From NCBI GenBank assembly GCA_021324575.1, contig JAJPIW010000019.1, positions 62,001 through 126,000 on the forward strand: 64,000 nucleotides of DNA, written 5' to 3'. Every line of letters starts with the position of its first letter. Position 1 is the stretch's first letter. The DNA is from Intrasporangiaceae bacterium. GTDB lineage: Bacteria > Actinomycetota > Actinomycetes > Actinomycetales > Dermatophilaceae. Made by a program: the position numbers and the translations under genes. The notes below the pieces were generated by a model. The model was not told the DNA's origin, did not search any database, and saw only the letters and a program-made list of their open reading frames with translations. This document shows positions 8,273 through 15,621 of the stretch, in pieces.

Positions 8273-11071
8273 TCAGGCTGGTTGGGTGGGCCCGGCCGGC
8301 GCGGGGCCCGTGGGCGGAGCAGGCGGGGGGTCCGTCGGCGGTGTGGGCGGGGCTGGCGGGGCAGTCGGGATGGGTGCCACGGCGCGCACCGCCCAGGTCT
8401 TGCCCGCCGCGCGCAACGTGTCGATCACCTGACCGGCGACCTCTCGGGTCACCGGCCCGATGGAGGTGTCGCCGTCGACGTAGTAGCTCGCCCCTGGCGG
8501 CTCCCAGAGCACGACCAGGTCCAGCACCTTGCGGCTCAGGTCCAGGCCCACGCGCTGGGGCAGCGAGCGGGTGTCGTCTGCGAAGCGCGAGGTGAACTCG
8601 AGGAAGAAGCCGGTCCGTAGGTCCAGCCCCGCGGCGAGCTGGGTCAGCGTGAGCTGCAGCTCCAACGGGGCGTCGTGACCCGGCACGATGTCCAAGGGGG
8701 GTTGTCGCGGTGAGGTGTCGCCGACGGCATACACCGCCACAGTCACGGACCGGATGTCGTCGACGTGCGCTGCCGGGACCGAAGGCGACAGGGAGATCGA
8801 CACCTTCGACGGCTGGAGCGACGGGTCCCGGTTGACGCTGTCGATCCACGCCGAGGGTGCCGGCCCGTTCACCGTCACCACCCCGGGCACGGTGACCACG
8901 CTGGTCCAGGACGGCGTGCTCGGGGTATAGGTAAGCGGCGCGCTGGCGGCGCCCGCCGCCATGGTCAGCGGCGCCGAGATCAGGTTGAACTGCTCGGCGT
9001 CGAACACGATCCCCGACTCGTGCCCGGCCGCGACGAGGCTCAGCTGCAGGGCCTCGAGCGACACGGCATACGGGAGCTTGTTCGTGAGCACGACCGATGC
9101 GGTGTACGGGTCCGGAGGTGGGTCCGCGGTCGGCGGAAGGGCCACCGTGACCGCGTTGGTGATCACCCGGTCCAGCTGCATCCGCACGGGCACGGGCACG
9201 TTGATGTGGTCGTCGGACAGGACCACCGCTCCGGTGATCCCCTTGGCGAGCATCGCTGCCATCAGGCCGTAGTCCAGCTGGTCCATCGTGAAGGTGACCT
9301 GCAGCAGGTCGCTCGTCGGGGTGCCGCCCAGCGAGTACTTGATCGACGACATCGCGACCGGCTGGCCGTCGGCCAGGAAGTCGGCCTGGAAGCTGGCCTT
9401 GAGCCCGCTCGCCGCACGGAGCTCGACGTACGGCTCGCTGCCCTGCAGCTCGTGCTGGAGGAGGAACTGGGTCAGCGACTGGCGCTCCGGGTCGGACAGG
9501 TACGGCATCGCCGTCATCGTCACGGTGATGGTGGTCTCGTCGTCGTCGCCACGGGCCATCGTGACGCGGAACGGCGTCGCCGGTGCGTCCGAGTCGTCGG
9601 TGGCATGGAAGCCGAGCCGGTACTCCGTGGGCAGGTAGTAGAACAGCTCCGGCCGCTCTCCCGGTAGGCAGTGCAGCGAGGTGGACGACCCCTGAGGGGT
9701 GACCTGCAGCCAGCCGCCCGTCTGCTGCCGCGGGATGTCAGGGAAGGCCGTCGCGTCGCTCTGCGGTTTGTAGGCGAGGTTGCCAGTGCCCTGCTGGGCG
9801 ACCGTGGCGGTGTGCATGGTGTCGCCGCCGTCGCCGGGCCCTGGCACCCACACCCGCCGCCAGTCCGGCCGCTCGACCGCCAGCCGTTTGGTCAGCTCGG
9901 TGACCGAGGGGTTGTCGGACACCTTCAGGGTGTCGAACACCGTCGCGTTGTCGGACAGCTGCAGATCCGGCTGGATCGCCATGCGGGAGAACTGCCCAGC
10001 GGCGAACGGCTGCAACGTCCTTCGTCGCACGCCGACGTCGAACGTCTGGGTCTGCCACACCGGGCCGCGGATCACGGGCGGGATGCCGAGGATGACCGGC
10101 CCCGGCTCCACCTGGATCGGCCCGGGTGCCGCCACCCGGATGGTCAGGTCGTGCGAGCAGCTCAGGGACAGACGCGCCCCGGCGGGGTTGCTCAGTACGC
10201 CGATCGCCGCGTCGTATGCCGCGGCCCCCGGGTCGTCGTCGGTGAACACGGTGACCAGCCGGACCGCGCCGGAGTCCAGGACGACGGTCAGCGGAATGGT
10301 GGTCCCGTTGCCGGCGTCGAGGGACGCGACGGGCGAGCCGGCCGAGAACGGGAGCACCTGCACGTCGGGCACCGCCGCCGCCAGGGTGATGGTCAGCTGC
10401 GTACGCCGGCACTGCCAGCTGGCCGACCCCACCGCCGAGTTGAACGCGACCCAGGTGTTGAGCGTGCACCACCGCTTGCTGCTCTGGTCGGTGACCACCG
10501 TGCTCGCGTCAGCGGTGATCGCCGCCTCCTGGTCGGTCCCGAACTCGGGCGCCTGCACCAGCGTCGACCGCAGGATCATGCTCTCGCGGAAGATCATCGG
10601 CGACGCGTCGACCGAGATCTTCGGAGCGGACTGCATCGGCACCGCATAGGCGCCCGATCCGGTGTTGTCGTGGGTGGCGCCGGCTGGGCACGGCCCGGCC
10701 GGGTTCAACGCGTAGTAGATGCACTGGCACTTGTGGCACCACGACCAGCCCTGCTGCTCGGTCGCAGGGGTGTCGTCACCGACGAAGTCGACCGTGTAGT
10801 TCCCGCTGCCAGACCCGTCGTGGGTCCCGCCGGCCGGGCAGGCGCTCGACCCGAAGCCGGGCCCGTAGCCGAGTCCCTGGCACTTGTTGCACCAGGACCA
10901 GTCCGGCTGTCCGTGCGCGTGCGAGCCCGGGTCGGCGTTCATGTCCACCGAGTAGAGCCCACTGCCCGCCGAGTCGTGGGCACCGCCTGCCGGGCACACC
11001 GTCGGCAGCGCGTTGCCGTTGAAGTACAACCCCTGGCACTTGTTGCACCACGACCATCCGGTCTGTTCCAT
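8273..11071 (-). CDS. Triple zinc-ribbon-repeat large protein of unknown function (right arm gene 4)
   Basis: 932 residues. The first 140 residues carry three tandem repeats of the form WSWCxKCQ-x(13-15)-CPAGxxHD-x-GSGxYxV: WSWCNKCQGLYFNG, WSWCNKCQGLGYGP and WSWCHKCQCIYYAL. Each offers a CxxC pair, a third Cys and a His, as in a small zinc ribbon. The central part is beta-rich and contains ERPELFYYLPTEYRLGF; residues 800-890 include VLDLVVLWEPPGASYYVDG. The tail of about 33 residues is almost only Pro, Ala and Thr. No signal peptide. It lacks the N-terminal signature of its three upstream neighbours and has no counterpart in the left arm. It is the last gene of a four-gene operon (9-nt gap upstream). 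Function unknown. Confidence 0.87.
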   Translation of the reverse strand: MEQTGWSWCNKCQGLYFNGNALPTVCPAGGAHDSAGSGLYSVDMNADPGSHAHGQPDWSWCNKCQGLGYGPGFGSSACPAGGTHDGSGSGNYTVDFVGDDTPATEQQGWSWCHKCQCIYYALNPAGPCPAGATHDNTGSGAYAVPMQSAPKISVDASPMIFRESMILRSTLVQAPEFGTDQEAAITADASTVVTDQSSKRWCTLNTWVAFNSAVGSASWQCRRTQLTITLAAAVPDVQVLPFSAGSPVASLDAGNGTTIPLTVVLDSGAVRLVTVFTDDDPGAAAYDAAIGVLSNPAGARLSLSCSHDLTIRVAAPGPIQVEPGPVILGIPPVIRGPVWQTQTFDVGVRRRTLQPFAAGQFSRMAIQPDLQLSDNATVFDTLKVSDNPSVTELTKRLAVERPDWRRVWVPGPGDGGDTMHTATVAQQGTGNLAYKPQSDATAFPDIPRQQTGGWLQVTPQGSSTSLHCLPGERPELFYYLPTEYRLGFHATDDSDAPATPFRVTMARGDDDETTITVTMTAMPYLSDPERQSLTQFLLQHELQGSEPYVELRAASGLKASFQADFLADGQPVAMSSIKYSLGGTPTSDLLQVTFTMDQLDYGLMAAMLAKGITGAVVLSDDHINVPVPVRMQLDRVITNAVTVALPPTADPPPDPYTASVVLTNKLPYAVSLEALQLSLVAAGHESGIVFDAEQFNLISAPLTMAAGAASAPLTYTPSTPSWTSVVTVPGVVTVNGPAPSAWIDSVNRDPSLQPSKVSISLSPSVPAAHVDDIRSVTVAVYAVGDTSPRQPPLDIVPGHDAPLELQLTLTQLAAGLDLRTGFFLEFTSRFADDTRSLPQRVGLDLSRKVLDLVVLWEPPGASYYVDGDTSIGPVTREVAGQVIDTLRAAGKTWAVRAVAPIPTAPPAPPTPPTDPPPAPPTGPAPAGPTQPA

Positions 11072-11080
11072 GGCAGGCCC

Positions 11081-13462
11081 CTAGCTCTGTGTGGTCGGCA
11101 TCGAGCGGTCCAGCTCGACGGTGGTCTCGGTGTAGCCGGTCAGCGCCAGCGTCTGGTCCTTGGCGCGGTCGATCCCGTAGAAGGTGACGCTCCCGGCATA
11201 CGTGCGGCCGTCGCTGCCCCGGCGCGGCACGGTCCAGGTGAACGGCCCCGTCTCGGCGGCGGTGAACACGTGCTCGCCAGCGGTGACCTCGCCGTCGGCG
11301 TGCGTGAAGGCGAGCTCGACGTGCACTGCCTTGACGTCGGCCGCGAAATCCAGGACGTCGGTGCGGACCTCCACGACGAGCGGCACGGCCCCCGCAGCGC
11401 CGACGAAGTTGAGCCCTTCGGCCAGCGGCCCGTTGAGGTCCTCGTGCGAGCCGTCGGCGTACTGCACGCGGCCGGTGTATGCCGCGGTGCGGGGTCCGCC
11501 GGCCATCACCGGGACCGAGACGTCGGAGGAGGGGGCCGCGCTGGTCAGGGTGAACGACGTGACCTTCGTGTAGTCGTGGCCGCCGTCGGTATAGGTCGCG
11601 GTGCCGGCGATCGAGCTCACCCGGCTCCAGTCGGCACTGGCCATGAGCGAGAACGTCACCGCGCCGGCGAAGGGGGTCGGCACCTCGAGGGTGTCCTGGC
11701 TGCTCGACTGCTGGGGGGTGACGATCGCCGTCGGCCCGACCCGGTAGGTGATCGTGTAGTCGTAGCCTCGCGGGCTCGTCGTGTCGTCGGGCGCGACGAT
11801 CTCGCCGGTGGACTGGAGCCAGGTCGCGCGCGGTGCCGCGGGGGTCAGCTCCAGGGCTCCGGCGTATGCCGTGTGATCGGCAGCCGTGTACGAGATGTCT
11901 ACCCGCGCGGAGTCGATGGTGCCGGCCGGTGCGGTGAGTACGCCGTCGACCTTCACCGCACCCAGCTGTGGCGGGGTGATGATCACCAGCCTGCGGTTGG
12001 TCGGAGTCCACGGCACGACGGTCGGGGCGCCACCGCGCTGCCAGTACACCTCGGCCATGTACTCGTAGTCCTCCTTGTGGCCGCCGCCCGCGCTCCGGGC
12101 CGTGTCGAACCGGAAGCTCGCCGATGCGGTCGCCGAGTCGAGCTCGGCGTCGTCGTGCCGCTCGACGAGGGGAGCGCCGGGGGCCGCGTCGTCGGTCTGG
12201 CTGTAGCGGTAGTAGACGTGGATCTTGGCGATCCCGTTGGCCGAGAAGTCCACACCGGACGTCGAGAACGTCACGAGCATGTCCTTGAAGAAGTCGTCGG
12301 CCAGCCGCAGTGCGTGGAAGCAGGACGAGAGTGCCTTGGGGTCGTCGATGAGGACCTGCAGGGGCGCGTTGGGGGCGGCCTGGCGGGTGATGCTCATGGC
12401 GTCGTCGAGCTCGAGGTGGAAGGTGGCGGTGCCCGGCTCGGCGTTCTCGTCGAGCTGGAGCAGCGCGGTGTTGGAGCCCTGCTGACCAGCGTCCGTCGCG
12501 CCGGGCTGCGCCGACCCGGTGGTCAGCGACGGCAGCAGTGAGTCGGTGAGCAGGTCGGTGGCCAGCTTGAGCAGGGAGGCCCGGGTCGCAGCGTCCGCGG
12601 CCGCGTCGCCGGTGGAGACCTCCTCGATCTTGACCGTGACGCTGGAGTTGCTGATCGTCTCCTCGACCGCGGAGATGAAGCTCGGTCGCGGCAGCATCGC
12701 GTGTACGACGCCGTACTGCTGGCGCAGGGCGGGCAGCATGCTGATGTTGAACGCCGTGTTGAGGGTCAGCGGGACGTAGCGGACGAAGCCCTCGGTCATC
12801 AGCTGGTAGGGGGCTGCGTGCTGCCAGACCTGTTGGTGCACAACGGAGTGCGAGGCGTCGATGGTCAACCGGGCGTTGATCCGACCGACGTAGGACAGGT
12901 TGTAGGTGATGACGAGCGGGAGCTGGTGGGTGCCGTCCTCGTAGGCCTTGAACGCGCCCTCGAACACGCCCGCGCCGTCTGTGCTGAGGGTGGCGGAGAA
13001 GGACGCACCGAGCTGCCCGGTGAGGTCGACCGGGGCCCAGGAGGTGGCCTGTCGCACCAGGCCGGTGTCGCTCACGGCGAACGTGGCCAGGTCGACCGTC
13101 CCGGACGTCCACAGTGGTGTGGCCAGGATCGGGGCACCGTCGCCGATTTCGTTGCCGAACGGCTTCTTGCCGGCGGCCTTCTCGGTGGCCAGCAGCGTGG
13201 TGAGTGCGTCGATGACCCGCTGCCGCTGGGCGTCGGTCAGGGACAGCACGGTGCGAAACTGCAGGTACCCGCCGCCCGCCTCGTCCGTCGTCGGGACGTC
13301 CGAGAGGTCCTTGGTGTAGAGGATGAACAGGAACTCCGGCGTGCCGTCGTCACCGACCGGGACGACCGGCTTGTTCGGCAGCACGTAGAAGGTGCCCGCG
13401 TTCTGGTCGTCGCGCAGCACGACGAGGTCGTCGACGCTGACCGGGTCGATGAAGTTGAGCAT
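11081..13462 (-). CDS. Large beta-rich paralog of unknown function (right arm gene 3)
   Basis: 793 residues from ATG 13462 (MLNFIDPVSVDDLVVLRDD); the in-frame extension 21 codons upstream reads through the preceding gene's end and is rejected. Family signature FYVLPNKPVV, EFLFILYTKDL and GGGYLQFRTVL at the N-terminus. Residues 200-330 include an alpha/beta segment with SFISAVEETISNSSVTVKIE. The C-terminal half is repeats with the pattern V-x-L-x-F/Y...W-x-V-x-P...Y-x-G-x-V-x-Y-x-DG. It resembles the 3283-5433 protein in N-terminal sequence and in place within its arm. Spacing is 11 nt to the upstream and 9 nt to the downstream gene. No signal peptide. Confidence 0.88.
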   Translation of the reverse strand: MLNFIDPVSVDDLVVLRDDQNAGTFYVLPNKPVVPVGDDGTPEFLFILYTKDLSDVPTTDEAGGGYLQFRTVLSLTDAQRQRVIDALTTLLATEKAAGKKPFGNEIGDGAPILATPLWTSGTVDLATFAVSDTGLVRQATSWAPVDLTGQLGASFSATLSTDGAGVFEGAFKAYEDGTHQLPLVITYNLSYVGRINARLTIDASHSVVHQQVWQHAAPYQLMTEGFVRYVPLTLNTAFNISMLPALRQQYGVVHAMLPRPSFISAVEETISNSSVTVKIEEVSTGDAAADAATRASLLKLATDLLTDSLLPSLTTGSAQPGATDAGQQGSNTALLQLDENAEPGTATFHLELDDAMSITRQAAPNAPLQVLIDDPKALSSCFHALRLADDFFKDMLVTFSTSGVDFSANGIAKIHVYYRYSQTDDAAPGAPLVERHDDAELDSATASASFRFDTARSAGGGHKEDYEYMAEVYWQRGGAPTVVPWTPTNRRLVIITPPQLGAVKVDGVLTAPAGTIDSARVDISYTAADHTAYAGALELTPAAPRATWLQSTGEIVAPDDTTSPRGYDYTITYRVGPTAIVTPQQSSSQDTLEVPTPFAGAVTFSLMASADWSRVSSIAGTATYTDGGHDYTKVTSFTLTSAAPSSDVSVPVMAGGPRTAAYTGRVQYADGSHEDLNGPLAEGLNFVGAAGAVPLVVEVRTDVLDFAADVKAVHVELAFTHADGEVTAGEHVFTAAETGPFTWTVPRRGSDGRTYAGSVTFYGIDRAKDQTLALTGYTETTVELDRSMPTTQS

Positions 13463-13473
13463 GGGAGTGCCTC

Positions 13474-15615
13474 TCAGGCCGCGGTGACGGGGATCGGGAG
13501 CAGGGCGTCGTGGCCGTCCTGCCACGGGCCGGTTCGCACCTCGCCGGTGAGCAGCTGCCGGGTGACGCGGTACTGGTAGTCGCGTATGCCGGGATCGGCC
13601 AGGTGGACGTCCCAGCGGAAGGTGTCCGCCTTGGCCCCGATGACCACGGTGTGCTCGTCGCGGACCTGGTGGGTCACGTCGACGTAGACGAGGTCCACCG
13701 TGATGGTGCGCAAGCCGGCCGTGGTCAGCTCCGGCCCCACGGGCGTGATGTCGACGACGAGGTCACCGGTCTGGACCTCCCCGACGTTGAGGATCGGAGC
13801 GTCCCCGGTCTTCCAGTCGTCGGTCGTCGTGACGCCACCGGCCACCCGGGTGACCCGGTAGCGGTAGCTCCGGTCGGTCGGGTCGCTCTGGTCCAGTGCC
13901 GTGGCCTGGCTGCCCGGTGCGGCGAACGCGAGGGTCACCGGCACGGCGGTCTCGTCCTTGGCGATCGCGACGACGACCTGGGTGAGGTCGGTCCACGTGG
14001 TGTCGGTCGTCACGAGGACGGTGAACGACCCGGCATACGGGTTGGGTATCCGGTAGATGCTCGTGTCGATCGTCGTGTCCGGGACCGGCACCTGGCGCCC
14101 GTCGGCGAGCTGGTGGATGCCACCGATGACGAGCTCGTCGCCGTCCCGGTGGTCGCGGAACACGGCGGTCGCCGTGGCTCGGGCAGCGGTGAGCGCGAGG
14201 TCGCGGCTGGTGAGGGACGTGTCGTCGCGTCGATGGGTGACCGTGACCGCGGTGGCCACGACCCGCGCGTCCGCGGGACCCTCGAGCTCGACCCGGACCA
14301 GCCCGAGCGCGGCCTCGAGGTCGAGGGTGACCTGGCGCGCGGTGTCCTTGGTCGGTGCCAGATCGACCTCGACGCCGGGGTCGAGCGCACTGTCGGCGGC
14401 GAACTGGACGCGCGTGGTGAGCGTGTAGCTGTGGTCGGGGGAGGCGTCGGCGTAGCAGTCGAACGCGCCGGTGGGCTGGTCGGTGGTGAGCCGGATCGGG
14501 CCGTCCGCGGTGCCGTAGCGCACGTCGAGGAGGACGGCTCCGATGCCGAGGTCGGCCGGCGGCCGGGCCGTCGTGACGTCGAGGTGGAACCTCGTGAAGA
14601 ACGGGTTGTCCGCGCCGGCGTCGACGATGACGCTGTTCGGGTCGACGGCGCCCATCAGCTCGGTCAGGGACGCCTGGGCCGTGAGCGTCCGGGTCTGCAC
14701 GCGGCCCTGGGTGAAGTCGAGCCGGTCAGTGGCGGTCTGGACCAGGTGGAGCGCGGTCACCTGGTAGGCGCTGCCCAGGGCGAGTGCCTTGGAGGAGTCG
14801 CCGACCGTGTTCGCCGCATCCGTGCCGAAGGGGAGCGCGGGCTGGCACATGCGGTCGAGCAGGGCGGTCTGCACGAAGTCGAGTGCTGCCGCCACGGCCG
14901 CCGAGGTCGTGCTCGGGTCGGTCCCGGCGGCGTCGGACTGGATCGCGGTGATGGTGACCGCGCCGTTCTGCTGCAGCCGCTGCATGAGGTCGTCCACCTG
15001 CTCCCGGAACAGGAGCAGCCCCAGCTGGTAGGTGCTGGAGACGTAGTCGTAGACCGCCGACCAGTTCACCACCGCGAGGACGCGCGCCGCGGGCCAGAGC
15101 CCTTCCACGGCATACCGGCAGGTGACGCCGACGGGCAGCGCGCCCCCGCGCAGCCCGGCCTCGACGAGCCGCACCCCGTCGGCCGTCAGCGACACGGCGA
15201 ACGCGGCCCGGTGCGGGGCGTTGAACCCGAGCACCGCACTTCCGTATGCCGCTCGCACGATCGGCGAGGTGACCCCCGGTTGCGGGTTCTGCCGGCCGAA
15301 GAAGACGAGCTCCGCCGTCCCGCTGAGGACCGGCAACGGGCCCAGGATGACCGGTCGCCCGGCATCGGCGCTCAGGGCCTCGGTGGCGGCCGAGATCGCG
15401 GCGTCGTCGACGGCGAGGCTGGTGCCCAGCCGCAGGTACCCGCCGGTGAGGGTGCCGCCCTCGATGAACCGCAGGAGCTGGAGGTCCGGCCCGCTGCTCG
15501 TGGTGGCGTCGACGCGCGGGGTCCCGGGCAGGACGAGGAAGCGAGTGGGATCGTCGGTGTCAGGGGCAACCGTGACGCCGGCGACGGTCCGCGTGCTTCC
15601 CGCGAGGTCGAGCAT
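13474..15615 (-). CDS. Large beta-rich paralog of unknown function (right arm gene 2)
   Basis: 713 residues. MLDLAGSTRTVAGVTVA, FLVLPGTPRVDA and LQLLRF at the N-terminus match the 1073-3286 protein (MIDLAAPARTFDGVTVM). The second family block GGALPVGVTCRYAVEGL...AARVLAVVNWSAVYDYV lies near residues 165-200. A region with LLLFREQVDDLMQRLQQNGA follows, similar in place to LLFAADIGETIQDLKQQQA of gene 2 on the left. The C-terminus has about three beta-sandwich-like units ending RDYQYRVTRQLLTGEVRTGPW. It lies 6 nt after the gene at 15622 and 11 nt before the one at 13462, so the four genes form one transcription unit. Function unknown. Confidence 0.88.
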   Translation of the reverse strand: MLDLAGSTRTVAGVTVAPDTDDPTRFLVLPGTPRVDATTSSGPDLQLLRFIEGGTLTGGYLRLGTSLAVDDAAISAATEALSADAGRPVILGPLPVLSGTAELVFFGRQNPQPGVTSPIVRAAYGSAVLGFNAPHRAAFAVSLTADGVRLVEAGLRGGALPVGVTCRYAVEGLWPAARVLAVVNWSAVYDYVSSTYQLGLLLFREQVDDLMQRLQQNGAVTITAIQSDAAGTDPSTTSAAVAAALDFVQTALLDRMCQPALPFGTDAANTVGDSSKALALGSAYQVTALHLVQTATDRLDFTQGRVQTRTLTAQASLTELMGAVDPNSVIVDAGADNPFFTRFHLDVTTARPPADLGIGAVLLDVRYGTADGPIRLTTDQPTGAFDCYADASPDHSYTLTTRVQFAADSALDPGVEVDLAPTKDTARQVTLDLEAALGLVRVELEGPADARVVATAVTVTHRRDDTSLTSRDLALTAARATATAVFRDHRDGDELVIGGIHQLADGRQVPVPDTTIDTSIYRIPNPYAGSFTVLVTTDTTWTDLTQVVVAIAKDETAVPVTLAFAAPGSQATALDQSDPTDRSYRYRVTRVAGGVTTTDDWKTGDAPILNVGEVQTGDLVVDITPVGPELTTAGLRTITVDLVYVDVTHQVRDEHTVVIGAKADTFRWDVHLADPGIRDYQYRVTRQLLTGEVRTGPWQDGHDALLPIPVTAA

Positions 15616-15621
15616 GGGTGC

